Positions 1-9,512 of a DNA stretch of 64,000 nucleotides are shown here, piece after piece. Positions within the stretch are counted from its first letter, which is position 1. Each line of letters begins with the position of its first letter. Source of the DNA: Veronia pacifica (GTDB taxonomy: Bacteria > Pseudomonadota > Gammaproteobacteria > Enterobacterales > Vibrionaceae). The DNA is taken from contig NZ_LYBM01000021.1 in NCBI RefSeq assembly GCF_001707825.1, positions 1 to 64,000 of the forward strand. The letters run 5' to 3'. The notes beneath the pieces were generated by a model that saw only the letters and a list, made by a program, of their open reading frames with translations, was not told the DNA's origin and did no database searches. Made by a program: the position numbers and the translations under genes.

Positions 1-10
1 CTTATAAATA

Positions 11-40
11 AGCCTCGCTAGAAATAGCGGGGCTTTTTTT
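11..40 (+). terminator. Rho-independent terminator of a gene left of the window
   Basis: A 10-bp stem (11-20 with 25-34, one G-T wobble), a GAAA loop and a run of six T make a classical terminator on the + strand. It must belong to a transcript that starts before the window. The rest of the stretch to 304 shows only weak inverted repeats (58-65 with 83-90, and an imperfect hairpin at about 271-306 just beyond the stop of the phosphatase gene). Confidence 0.8.
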
Positions 41-304
41 CGTTTGTGTAATGTGTAAAGGACTCTTCCGAGCCTTGTGATCGAGTCCTTGTCTAGAACG
101 TCATTCAAACTGAGTGTTCTTATTGTTCCGCCTTTTACAAAGATAACTCCATTCGGCTTACCTACTTATATGGTGTCGTCTTGAGAAAAGTTACCTGAAC
201 GGAGGAGAGTCAGTTTGGCGTATGCATTCTTCAGCGATATTAGCGTTCTTGAGGCTTGATTAGGGCATGAGAGGGGATATGGAATACCGACTGCTTTCCA
301 TCCT

Positions 305-1057
305 CTACTGAGTGATAGAAGAGGCTAAGTTTCTGAGAGTTGGGCCTCTATGGATCTGCATTGTGTTTGCTTCCAGTAGAACAAATGCGCCCTGATAATT
401 ATCAACAGAGGCTGTGTCGATGAAATAGCTATTTGATACCTGCTGCACGTCTTTGCTTCGGGTGTGGCCGTGAAACGTCATGTCTATGTGGTCAACGGGT
501 GAGTCAGGTTCGCCCTTAAAACGTGTTCTACCCCAAATCCATCTAGGGTTACTCATTAAATCCCCCTGCCAGCTCTCCATTTCTCTCCAGTTTAGGCTGT
601 GGGGTTGAGCGTGACTGATACCAATATTTTTTCCATTTTTTAATCGGCAAGTTATCACGCTGGGCATATCCAGAACAATATCCGCCATTTCTTTAAGCTG
701 TTCGTAGGAATAGTTTTCAGCCCAAGCACCACCATTATTCAGCCAGTGCGTTTTATATCTACGCTCCTCGTCACTCAGTCTCTCTTTTTCCCAGACATTG
801 AAGGCTTTGCTAAGCATGAGTTCGTGATTTCCGATAACAGAGAAAAGCGAGGGGTGTTGCGAGAAATAGCGGAGAGTGTCGGCAGACTCTGGACCACGAT
901 CGACAAGATCGCCAACAGCAATTAGGAGGTCCCGCTCATGATTAAATAAAACCTGTTGAAGAGTATTTTTTAGAAGCGACAGCTTACCGTGGATGTCACC
1001 TACGACAAAGACTCTCTCTTTATCTCTGGCATCAATAAAAAGATGACTGAACTGCAC
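305..1057 (-). CDS. PPP-family metallophosphoesterase (serine/threonine phosphatase-like)
   Basis: A 250-residue cytosolic metallophosphoesterase. The three metal-binding blocks of the PPP family are in order: GDIHG at residues 20-24, GDLVDRG at 49-55 and GNHE at 76-79, with later histidines in SHAQPH (about 148) and FHGHT (about 197). The layout resembles lambda-type protein phosphatases such as E. coli PphA/PphB and Ap4A hydrolase-like enzymes, so the substrate (phosphoprotein or dinucleotide) cannot be fixed from sequence. The gene is monocistronic, reading away from the small gene at 1205. The start is the only ATG that keeps the N-terminal strand before GDIHG. Confidence 0.85.
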   Translation of the reverse strand: MQFSHLFIDARDKERVFVVGDIHGKLSLLKNTLQQVLFNHERDLLIAVGDLVDRGPESADTLRYFSQHPSLFSVIGNHELMLSKAFNVWEKERLSDEERRYKTHWLNNGGAWAENYSYEQLKEMADIVLDMPSVITCRLKNGKNIGISHAQPHSLNWREMESWQGDLMSNPRWIWGRTRFKGEPDSPVDHIDMTFHGHTRSKDVQQVSNSYFIDTASVDNYQGAFVLLEANTMQIHRGPTLRNLASSITQ

Positions 1058-1204
1058 CGCTTTTCCCTATAAATACGCTGTCCTTGCACTTTAATAGTAA
1101 CATTACGTAAATCTGGTTTGGGCATCAAATTTTTCGATCTGGGGCTCGCATATTTATTGAGTGTCGATAGCAGGTACGTATGATTAGCGGGTGATAACTG
1201 ACTA

Positions 1205-1528
1205 GTGAGAGATGAAGTGAAGTACTTTTATGAGCGTAAAGAACAGGAAAATACGGTTGAGATTGAAATTAAGACAGGAGCTTTCTACCTGTTAATCGTT
1301 TTGATTGCGGGTTGGGTTGGACTCAGTTTTGTCTCTGACTCCTCTGAAATTGGTGCAACTGTCCTTCCTCTCATCGCTGCTTTTGTCGTGGTTAGGTTCA
1401 TTGCCTTGTGGAAAGTACAAAAAGAGGTGTTGGTAGCGATGAGCAAAAAGACCTTAGTCACTCGAGGTAGTAAGTTCTCTTTTGCTAACCCTCTTACTTA
1501 CATCATTGATAAAACAGAAAAAGAATAA
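1205..1528 (+). CDS. Small hypothetical membrane protein
   Basis: A 107-residue protein with a GTG start, not recognised as a known family. It has a short charged N-terminus, two hydrophobic segments (about residues 25-44 and 50-68, with a short acidic turn between them) and a basic C-terminal tail, which fits a two-pass inner-membrane protein with both ends in the cytoplasm. It stands alone and is followed immediately by a strong terminator. The divergent phosphatase gene upstream gives no clear functional link. That it is a real gene is supported by its isolated position and hydrophobic pattern; function is unknown. Confidence 0.6.
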   Translation: MRDEVKYFYERKEQENTVEIEIKTGAFYLLIVLIAGWVGLSFVSDSSEIGATVLPLIAAFVVVRFIALWKVQKEVLVAMSKKTLVTRGSKFSFANPLTYIIDKTEKE

Positions 1529-1535
1529 TAAAAAA

Positions 1536-1566
1536 GGGGCTACTCATGTAGCCCCTCTCTATTTTT
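1536..1566. terminator. Bidirectional terminator between the 1205-1528 gene and dapD
   Basis: A 7-bp perfect GC-rich stem (1536-1542 with 1549-1555) is flanked by A-runs on the left and a T-rich stretch on the right. It can therefore end the + transcript of the small membrane protein gene and the - transcript of dapD. Confidence 0.75.
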
Positions 1567-1582
1567 TTAAACAGCCGTAGCA

Positions 1583-2614
1583 TTAGTTATTGCTGTGAAG
1601 CTCGCTGTTTAGTTCGACAGCTGTTTTGTTAGTCAGGCACTCAATCTTACCTGTGACTGAATTACGGCGGAACAGCAAATCGGCTTTACCTGCCAAATCA
1701 CGTGCCTTAATGGTTTCTACTTCGTTACCATCTGCATCAAGCATAGTTACCTTGGTGCCAGCAGTGACATACAGGCCAGATTCGATAGTACAGCGATCAC
1801 CCATAGGGAAGCCTAAGCCCGCGTTAGCGCCGAGCAGACAGTTTTCGCCGATTGAGATAACCAGTTGGCCGCCGCCGCTCAATGTACCCATAATAGAAGC
1901 ACCGCCGCCAACATCTGAGCCATTTCCAACAACAACACCTGCTGAGATACGGCCTTCGACCATGCTTACACCTGTTGTGCCAGCATTGAAGTTTATGAAG
2001 CCTTCATGCATGACGGTTGTACCTTCGCCAACGTGTGCACCAAGGCGGACACGTGATGTATCAGCAATACGCACACCAGCAGGGACAACGTAATCAACCA
2101 TTTTCGGAAACTTGTCGACACAATCAACGGAAAGTACTTCACCATTCAGACGAGCTTCCATCTGGCGCTCAGCCAATTCAGGTAAGTCGATAGGGCCTTG
2201 GTTGGTCCATGCGATGTTGTGAAGAAGGCCAAAAATACCATCCAGCACGGTACCATGTGGTTTTACAAGACGGTTTGAAATCAGTTGCAGCTTAAGGAAA
2301 CCTTCTGCAACAGACGCTGGTTTTTCGTCCGTTGCAAGAATAACAAGCACCAATGGCTGGCTTGACGAGGTTGCTTTTGATGCGAACGTTGCAGCTGCCT
2401 CTTCATTGGCTGCCTGAAATGCAGAAGCGAGAGCATCGCATTGGTTTGCAGTGACTTCGATCACCTCATTACCACCTTGATAATCAAGATGTGCACTCAG
2501 TGCTGCAACCAGTTCATCCGTTGGGTTCAGCAATGGTGTCGGGAAGAAGGCTTCGATGATCTTGCCGTCTTTGTTCTTTGTGGCTGTGCCAAGTGCTACT
2601 GCAAAACTGGCCAT
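1583..2614 (-). CDS. dapD: Tetrahydrodipicolinate N-succinyltransferase
   Basis: DapD transfers succinyl from succinyl-CoA to tetrahydrodipicolinate in the diaminopimelate/lysine pathway, in the cytosol. The 343-residue protein is the long type seen in Vibrionaceae and pseudomonads rather than the 274-residue E. coli type. The C-terminal half shows left-handed beta-helix hexapeptide repeats (for example the GAHVGEGTTVMHEGFINF stretch and the following glycine-rich turns, about residues 190-270). The gene is alone, with an ATG preceded by an AAGGAGA-like ribosome site. In E. coli dapD lies beside glnD and map; here they are about 48 kb apart in the same window. Confidence 0.95.
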   Translation of the reverse strand: MASFAVALGTATKNKDGKIIEAFFPTPLLNPTDELVAALSAHLDYQGGNEVIEVTANQCDALASAFQAANEEAAATFASKATSSSQPLVLVILATDEKPASVAEGFLKLQLISNRLVKPHGTVLDGIFGLLHNIAWTNQGPIDLPELAERQMEARLNGEVLSVDCVDKFPKMVDYVVPAGVRIADTSRVRLGAHVGEGTTVMHEGFINFNAGTTGVSMVEGRISAGVVVGNGSDVGGGASIMGTLSGGGQLVISIGENCLLGANAGLGFPMGDRCTIESGLYVTAGTKVTMLDADGNEVETIKARDLAGKADLLFRRNSVTGKIECLTNKTAVELNSELHSNN

Positions 2615-2804
2615 GGTATGGTGTTCTCCTTGTTTTGATGACTCTTCAGTGTATCACTGTTGCAGAGTCGAAAAATATCGTTTGAGAGACATCATAAAGT
2701 GAACATGACTGAGATTGAAGAGTCCGGAAAAGATAAAAAGTGTTTCTGATTGCGAAATAGAAACCATCGAACAAAATTGATGATTTCAGAAAGATAAAAA
2801 CAAA

Positions 2805-2832
2805 AAAGCGCCTCATGAGAAGCGCCTTTTAC
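2805..2832 (-). terminator. yebG terminator
   Basis: Read on the - strand, a 12-bp stem with two G-T pairs and a TCAT loop ends in a T-run, directly beyond the yebG stop. The A-rich 5' flank pairs with the T-tail. Confidence 0.7.
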
Positions 2833-2850
2833 AGCTAAAAAATGGTTCGG

Positions 2851-3156
2851 CTAGGCAGCTTCTTCATCGCTGTCTTTGCTTGGTTCCGCCTTTGATTCAG
2901 CTTTTTTGGCTGCCTTTGGGGTTGGCTTACGCTTGGCACCTAAGGCATACAAAACTTCTTCACGATGTTGTGCGAGGAACAAAGAAAGTTCTTCTCGCTG
3001 ACTTTCATCACTGACAGCTTCACTGTTTCCGAGTAATGTAAACAGCTCATCAGCCATGTCGAGCATTTTGTCATAGGCGTCAGCTTCCGCTTTAGAGGTG
3101 AAAGTCATTTTCTCTTCTCCATTGCGTTCAACCACATATTTGACGATAACGGCCAT
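2851..3156 (-). CDS. yebG: YebG-family SOS-regulated protein
   Basis: A roughly 101-residue protein of the YebG family, known in E. coli as a DNA-damage-inducible gene of uncertain biochemical role. The conserved block MAVxVKYVVxRxGEEKMxFTSK followed by EADAYDKMLDMAD is clear in the N-terminal half, and the C-terminus is a lysine/alanine-rich acidic tail. I chose the ATG at 3156 because family members start with MAV and it is preceded by a GAGGG ribosome site; a GTG two codons upstream would add MT. The LexA box at 3179-3198 lies just upstream, as expected for an SOS gene. Confidence 0.92.
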   Translation of the reverse strand: MAVIVKYVVERNGEEKMTFTSKAEADAYDKMLDMADELFTLLGNSEAVSDESQREELSLFLAQHREEVLYALGAKRKPTPKAAKKAESKAEPSKDSDEEAA

Positions 3157-3178
3157 GGTCACCCTCTCTAGATTAATT

Positions 3179-3198
3179 TACTGTCTTTTTATACAGTA
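3179..3198. promoter_or_regulatory. LexA (SOS) box shared by yebG and a DNA glycosylase gene
   Basis: TACTGTCTTTTTATACAGTA is a 20-bp palindrome with the strict CTGT-N8-ACAG core of gammaproteobacterial LexA boxes. It lies 23 bp from the yebG start on one side and about 36-39 bp from the start of the glycosylase-like gene on the other, so one LexA dimer could control both promoters. Confidence 0.9.
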
Positions 3199-3236
3199 GG
3201 TTTGTTTTTTCGTCTACCTCAACAGGGATTAGTGTG

Positions 3237-3923
3237 ATGATATTTGAAGATTTCGATAAAATTTTTCATCGTGCAGCAGAAAGAAAGGGGAGTGTACGCG
3301 CCCTTGAACAAAGATTAGTACAGCCTAAATCGGTAGAAGAATTAAAAAGCATACCTGATCACAGGTGGTTATCTGCATTAACACTGAAGGTCTTTCAGTC
3401 TGGGATGAACTGGCAAATAGTCAGGAACAAATGGCCGGCTTTTGAGGAGGTTTTCTGGGAGTTTGATATTGAAAAAATGGGGCTGATACCGCCAGAGATG
3501 TGGGAGAAAAAAGCCAAAAACCCAGCGATTATCCGTCACCTTGGCCGGGTGATGACCATTCCGGAGAATGCGCTTATGATTCAGCGGATCGCCAGAGAGC
3601 ATGGTAGTTTTTCCAACCTGATAGCTGAATGGCCAGTCGATGATATTGTGGGGCTATGGCGTTTTCTTAAAGCAAGAGGAAAAAGGCTGGGCGGACGGAC
3701 AGCTCCGTATACGTTGCGTTTATTGGGTAAAGACACATTTGTTATCACCAACGATATTGATAGCTACCTCAGAGCCTACAAGATCATTGATGGCAGTGCC
3801 GATACGCAGAAAAGCCTCAAAGCGGCACAAAGTGTATTTAACACCTGGCATCAGCAAAGTGGGCGTCCTCTTTGTCAAATCAGCCAAATCATTGCATTGA
3901 GTATGGGGGACAACCGCGTTTAA
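3237..3923 (+). CDS. DNA-3-methyladenine glycosylase I-like protein
   Basis: A 228-residue protein resembling the Tag (3-methyladenine DNA glycosylase I) group of the helix-hairpin-helix DNA glycosylase superfamily. The segment WLSALTLKVFQSGMNWQIV and the following FWEFD and NPAIIRHLGR motifs match the Tag pattern (xxxQAGLSW..RR, NxxII). The tyrosine/aspartate stretch near residue 175 (VITNDIDSYLRAY) would be near the active site. Start ATG 3237 has a weak AGGGA upstream; a GTG one codon earlier is also possible. It is divergent from yebG across a LexA box, so a role in alkylation repair within the SOS response is inferred. Its 3' end overlaps that of the LysR gene by 4 bp. Confidence 0.75.
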   Translation: MIFEDFDKIFHRAAERKGSVRALEQRLVQPKSVEELKSIPDHRWLSALTLKVFQSGMNWQIVRNKWPAFEEVFWEFDIEKMGLIPPEMWEKKAKNPAIIRHLGRVMTIPENALMIQRIAREHGSFSNLIAEWPVDDIVGLWRFLKARGKRLGGRTAPYTLRLLGKDTFVITNDIDSYLRAYKIIDGSADTQKSLKAAQSVFNTWHQQSGRPLCQISQIIALSMGDNRV

Positions 3924-4828
3924 TCCTCTACATGCCAGCGACGACAGAATTCAACAAATAAAGAGAGTAAGGGAGTCTGATGTTTTTCCTGATGCATCGC
4001 CAGCCAATACTGGCGTTGAAGATCCAACGGAAGTGGCAGAAGCGCAATTCGGCCGGCCATAGCAGCATGACGAGCAGATAAGCGTGAAAGATAAGCGAAG
4101 CCCAGCCCAGCAGCTGCACAATTGATAATGGCCTCTGTATTACTGAGTTCGAAGGATATTGTCCAGTTACTGAGTCGTGGAGCAATTCGTGACATGAAAT
4201 GCTCCCGGGTACCAGATCCCGGCTCCCTGACAATCCATTCCAATTGCTCAAGATCGAATAGAGACAGGCTCTGCTGTTTTACCAAGGGGTGATTGGGGGA
4301 ACAGGCAATACACATCTCATCAGATAACCACGGGATCACGGTAAGCTGGGAGTAGTCATTGGACTGATGAGCGTCAAAGCGTCCCTCAACCAGTCCAATA
4401 TCCAGCTCAAAGGCCAGTAATTTTTCAGCGATAGTTTGGCTGTTGCTGACAAAAAGGCGCTGGTCATAGTGGCCTGACTGACAACGAAAATCACTCAACA
4501 AGAAAGGAACCAACTGGTTGCCAATAGTGTCGCTGGCTCCCACCCGCAACGAGCCACTGAGTTGATCTGATTGCTCGAAAACATGCTGGATCTGCTGGCT
4601 ACGTGCCAGCATCTCATCTGCTAACGGCAATAGCCGCTTACCATTTTCATTAATGATTAATCGATTATTCAACCGCTCAAACAGCTTTTTATCAAGCAGC
4701 TTTTCCATATCTGACAAAGCCATACTGACTGCTGGTTTAGACAGATATAGTTGCTCAGCGGCAGCCGTTATCGTTTTCTCCTGTGCCACGGTGACAAAGA
4801 CTTTGAGCTGTCGCAGTGAGATCATCAT
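3920..4828 (-). CDS. LysR-family transcriptional regulator (divergent from TDT transporter)
   Basis: A 302-residue LysR regulator. The N-terminal winged helix-turn-helix (residues about 3-62, LRQLKVFVTVAQEKTITAAA followed by LSKPAVSMALSDMEKLL) is typical, and residues about 90-295 form the periplasmic-binding-like effector domain. It is transcribed away from the TDT-family transporter gene at 4935, the usual arrangement for a LysR protein and its target, so it probably controls that transporter. The effector is not predictable. The N-terminus begins MM; either methionine could be used. Confidence 0.88.
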   Translation of the reverse strand: MMISLRQLKVFVTVAQEKTITAAAEQLYLSKPAVSMALSDMEKLLDKKLFERLNNRLIINENGKRLLPLADEMLARSQQIQHVFEQSDQLSGSLRVGASDTIGNQLVPFLLSDFRCQSGHYDQRLFVSNSQTIAEKLLAFELDIGLVEGRFDAHQSNDYSQLTVIPWLSDEMCIACSPNHPLVKQQSLSLFDLEQLEWIVREPGSGTREHFMSRIAPRLSNWTISFELSNTEAIINCAAAGLGFAYLSRLSARHAAMAGRIALLPLPLDLQRQYWLAMHQEKHQTPLLSLFVEFCRRWHVED

Positions 4829-4934
4829 GCTGGTTAAGAAAAATTGAACCTTACATTAAGAATATTCAGATATATTAAATGACACAATATAGCTAATATT
4901 GTTTTCAGAATTTTTGTTTGCAGTGTCTCAAATA

Positions 4935-5902
4935 ATGAAAAATAAACTGTCGTTGTTACCCACCCCCTTAGCTGGTTTAGCATTAGCCATTGCAAGTCTG
5001 GGCTGGAGCTGGGAAAACATGGTTGACCTTGGAGGAGCCGCAAAGCTTGCCGGAGCGGCCGTCGGGGGGATTTTACTGGTTCTACTTGCGTTGAAATTTA
5101 TCAGTGCACCCAAATCACTGGTGCAGGATTTATCGCATCCTGTTGTGGGCAGTGTGGTACCAACTTTTGCTATGGGTTTGATGGTTGTCTCACACGGGAT
5201 TGGTCAATATAGCCCTCTGATCGGCGATACATTGTGGCTGCTGGCTATCGCTATGCATATCGTATTTCTTTGCCTATTTGTTTCGCATCGGGCAAAAACT
5301 TTGTGCTTAGTGACATGGTACCAAGCTGGTTTGTACCTCCTGTCGGTCTCATTGTGGCAGACGTAGCGTTTTCAGGTAATCCAGCGTTAGAGCCTGTTGC
5401 TGATGCTGTGCTTACATTCGGTTTGCTCTCTTACACTGTGCTGCTTCCACTGATGATGTATCGCTTGATTTTCTGCACAGGTATACCCGATGCTGCAAAA
5501 CCTACCATCGCTATCCTTGCGGCTCCAGCCAGCTTGTCACTGGCGGGGTATTTGACGGTGACAGATCAGCCTTCACCCGTTTTGGTCTCTGTTTTATTGG
5601 GTATCGCAGTGTTAATGACATCCCTTGTCTACATGTCATTTATTCGTCTGTTGCGCCTTCCATTTTCACCCGGTTATGCGGCTTTTACCTTTCCAATGGT
5701 GATTGGTTCTACAGCCTTGTACAAGGTATCAGGATGGGCGGCAGAGCGTGGTTTGGATCAGTTGTATATCGATCAATTACGTAGACTGGCGGATTTTGAG
5801 TTGGTGGTTGCGACAATCGTGGTGGTGTACGTGGCCGTTCGTTATAGCTGTTTTATTACTGGTCAGTTCGCGCAGGACAGGATGAAAGCAACTCACGGCT
5901 AA
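4935..5902 (+). pseudogene. TDT-family (TehA/SLAC1-like) transporter, frameshifted
   Basis: Two overlapping frames together encode one TDT-family (tellurite-resistance/dicarboxylate transporter) membrane protein of about 322 residues with ten or so hydrophobic segments. The first frame starts at ATG 4935 (LLPTPLAGLALAIASLGW, typical for the family) and runs to 5366; the second continues the same protein from about 5299 to 5902. The break is at the A-run 5294-5298: with six A instead of five the protein would read through as SHRAKNFVLS. This is either a one-base sequence error or a real inactivating or phase-variable deletion. An in-frame TTG at 4899 would add 12 residues but lacks family support. 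Probable substrate is an organic or inorganic anion; a divergent LysR gene probably regulates it. Confidence 0.8.
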
Positions 5903-6069
5903 TAATGATGATGTTAAGGCTCTCGGAGGAGGGCCTTACGCCAACGTCGCAAATGGAACCTACACCAACGAACCTCACTTGAAACACCCACATATTCCTT
6001 CACTAAAATTGCACCGATACCCGGAATGGTAGACAATCGTTCCATCATCATTTTCCGGTGCGTTTTCCA

Positions 6070-9000
6070 GTGTTTACCATTTATCACTCCAACCAGCTTG
6101 ATCTGCTGAAGAGCCTTCTTGTTGCGCTTATCCAACAAAAACCTTTATCGAATCCGTTACAAAAAGAACTGATCCTGGTGCAAAGCCCGGGGATGGCGCA
6201 GTGGCTAAAACTCTCGATGGCGAAAGAGCAGGGCATAGTGGCCAATGTCGAGTTTCCTCTGCCTGCCACCTTTATCTGGCAGATGTTTGTTAAAGTGCTG
6301 AACGATGTGCCAAAGCGCAGTTATTTCAACAAAGAGGCAATGACATGGAAGTTGATGAAGGTATTGCCCGAGAAGCTCGGCGATCCCGACTTTATTGAAC
6401 TTTCACGGTACCTTGAGGGAGATGATGATCAACAACGCTGTTACCAGTTGGCAGAGAAAATTGCTGATATCTTTGACCAATATCTTGTGTATCGTCCGGA
6501 ATGGGTGAAGTGCTGGGAGGAAGAGCAGCCAGTGAATGAGCTGCTTGACGAAAAAACCTGGCAGCCCAAACTTTGGCGCGCACTCTACGACTACACCCTT
6601 GAGCTTGGGCAATCGCCTTTTCACCGGGCCAACCTTTACGAAGAATTTATTGAAACTCTGGCCTCTCAAGCGACTAAGCCAAAAGGGTTGGCGCATATTG
6701 AGCGGGTATTTGTGTTTGGTATATCGGCCTTGCCACCGCGTTATCTTCATGCCCTGAAAGCACTCGGTGAGCATATTGATGTGCATTATATGTTTACCAA
6801 CCCATGTCGATATTACTGGGGAGATATTCGTGATAAGCGATATCTGGCGCGTCTTTCTGCATCTCAGGAAGGTAAAGTCAGCCGTGTTACCGATGATGCT
6901 CAACCTGAGCAGTTAGGGTTATTCTTGGAAGACACCAATGAGCAAGTGGGTAACAGTCTGCTGGCTTCTATGGGTAAGCTGGGCCGCGATAATTTGTTGC
7001 TGTTCTCTGATTTGGCCTGTCACGAAGTTGATCAAGGCTTTGTTGATATCACCCGTGACTCCCTCCTTCACCAGATTCAGGCGGATATTCTCGATCTTGA
7101 AGAGCCGGGCGACATTCTGGAAACAGACAGCTCTGGCAGTAAAAAAGAGATCACCGATGAAGACCAATCTGTGATGATTGAGATCTGCCACAGCCCGATG
7201 CGGGAAGTTGAGGTGTTACACGATAGGTTGCTGTCGATGTTTGAGAAAGATAGCCAGCTGACTCCCAGAGATGTGATTGTCATGGTGGCAGATATCAATG
7301 CCTACAGTCCGGCGATTCAGGCGGTGTTTGGTAACGCACCGGGTGAACGTTATATTCCCTTTTCTATCTCTGACCGAAGTGTTGATCAGGAAAGCCCTGT
7401 ACTGACCACCTTCCTGCAACTATTGGGTTTACCTGACAGTCGTTGTGGGGCGGGAGAGTTACTGGAGCTACTTGAAGTGCCAGCTGTGATGAGGCGATTC
7501 GGCCTCGATAACCGTCAGTTCGAAAAAGTGAAATTCTGGGTGGAAGAGTCGGGTATCCGTTGGGGTTAGATGACTCTACGTCTGCTCACTTTTCCCTGCC
7601 GCAGCAACACCAAAATACGTGGCTTTTCGGTTTGAATCGCATGTTACTGGGCTATGCGATGCCAGGAGAAGCGGGACTGTTTAATCATATGCTGGCGTAT
7701 GACGAGGTTCAGGGGCTGGAAGCTGATTTGGCGGGTAAGCTGAGTCTGTTTGTCAGCAGCTTACTGTCCCTGCAGTCAGCATTGAAATCACCTAAATCTT
7801 GTGCGGATTGGGTGGTAACTCTGTCATCTATGCTGGATGAGCTCTTTTTGCTGGAAGGTGATGAAGAGCTGGCGGAGCGTCACATACGCGGTCAGCTTGA
7901 ACAGTTATCAGAACAGTTGTCTGAAGCTGAATTTACTGGCGAATTGTCGCTGCCTATCATCAAAGACTACTTTAAAGGCAAGTTGAGTAATGAAAGGGTC
8001 AGTCAACGGTTTCTGGCGGGACAGGTTAATTTCTGTACCCTGATGCCAATGCGTTCTATTCCGTTTAATGTGGTTTGTCTGCTCGGCATGAATGATGGTG
8101 ATTACCCAAGAACAATCGCGCCTGTTGGTTTTGATTTGATGGCTGGCAGGGCAAAGCCGGGTGACCGTTCACGTCGTGATGATGACAGATATCTGTTCCT
8201 CGAAGCCCTTCAGTCGGCACAGCAGCAGCTTTACATCAGCTATGTGGGCCGTTCTGTGCAGGATAATACTGAGCAAGTTCCCTCTGTGCTGATCAGTGAG
8301 CTGCTTGACTACTGCACTCAAGGCTATTGCATGGCGGGTGACCAGTCGTTAAGTGATCTCGAATCATCGAAGCAACTCCTCAAGCACCTATGTCATGAAA
8401 ACCCTCTTGTGCCTTTCAGCCGTGACAGTTTCCGTGATAGCCGGGCCAGCTATGCCAGTGAATGGCTGCCTGCGGCGTTGGGTGAGGGCGAGAAGTGTGC
8501 TGAATTCATTACTGAAACCGGGTTGTCAGAGGCGGAAGAACAGTCCGATGTGGTCGAATTAGCTGAACTTCAGCGTTTCTGGCGAATGCCTGTTCAATAC
8601 TTTTTCAACCGTAGATTGAAAGTGTTCTATGAAGCGCCAAGCGGCGCAATGGAAGAGCAGGAGCCTTTTTCATTCGACAACCTGTCCCGCTATCAAATGC
8701 GCGATAGCCTGATGCATCATCTAATGGAAAACGGTGACAGTGAGGCTTCGCTTGAAGCTTTCTATGCCCGCCAGCGTGCTGCTGGTGATTTACCGCTGAG
8801 TTTTTTTGGTGAGTTGACGTTGGACGAAGAGCAGGAAGCCGTTACCAGTCAGTATCATGCCATTGTTCCCTTTCTCACTGACCCGCGCCCGGCGCTGGAA
8901 GTGAATCTGAGTATTCCAACGTCGAGGGGAACTCTGCACCTTCAGGGTTGGTTGGGGCAGTGTTACCGGGATGGCAGAATTCTCCACCGCAGTGGAAAAA

Positions 9001-9464
9001 TTCGTGGTCAGGACCGTCTCGCCAGCTGGATCGAGCACTTGTGTCTTTGTGCTGGAGGGTTGAGTATTCATACCCGTTTCTTTGGTATCGGTGAGGAGTT
9101 GGTGTACGCACCCGTTGAACAGCAGGAAGCTTATCAATCACTTCAGATTTATCTGGAGGCTTATTATGACGGTCAGCAGAAGCCATTGCTGTACTTGCCG
9201 TCTACTATCTTTGCCGGGCTGAGTAGCTGCATGGATAAAAAAGGGAATTTCCATGATGAAGAGGGAGGCAGAGAAAAGGCGTTTATCAAAATGCAGCAGG
9301 CTTATGTGGGAGGCTATCTGACTATCGGTGAAGGACAAAATGAATATGTTGCAAGGGTGTGGCCTGAGCTGACTGTCGACGCGCTCAGTGATTTATTTTC
9401 CTACGGAAAAACTATTTTGTTACCCGCTCTTCTTGCCAGTACAGCCGCAGAGGCCGATCAGTAA
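6070..9464 (+). pseudogene. recC: Exodeoxyribonuclease V gamma subunit, frameshifted
   Basis: RecC is the Chi-recognising scaffold of the RecBCD helicase-nuclease, which processes DNA double-strand ends. The N-terminus (YHSNQLDLLKSLL, LVQSPGMAQWLKL, FPLPATFIWQMFV) matches E. coli RecC, and the second half includes LMPMRSIPFNVVCLLGMNDG. The frame breaks near 7562-7567: the first part ends ...ESGIRWG-stop and the rest continues GLDDS... in another frame. One extra G or T would give a normal 1131-residue protein (E. coli 1122). As recB and recD are intact, a one-base sequence error is the simplest reading. I prefer GTG 6070 (MFTIYHSNQ), matching the E. coli N-terminus, over GTG 6058. Confidence 0.88.
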
Positions 9465-9469
9465 AACGA

Positions 9470-9503
9470 GTCAGCGGAGTAATACAAGGATTACTCCGCT
9501 GAC
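9470..9503. terminator. Bidirectional terminator between recC and a chemoreceptor gene
   Basis: A perfect 14-bp stem (9470-9483 with 9490-9503) with a 6-base loop sits in the 48-bp gap between two convergent genes. It lacks a long T-run, so efficiency is uncertain, but position and stem strength fit a shared terminator. Confidence 0.7.
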
Positions 9504-9512
9504 CTGAAAACA

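Noticed and set aside
1626-2093. 155-codon + strand frame opposite dapD
   Set aside because: It lies wholly antisense to the beta-helix repeats of dapD; the Pro/Ser-rich translation is an artefact of glycine-rich repeats.
5914-6138. 74-codon - strand frame before recC
   Set aside because: It overlaps the recC start region, has no ribosome site I trust and no family match by eye.
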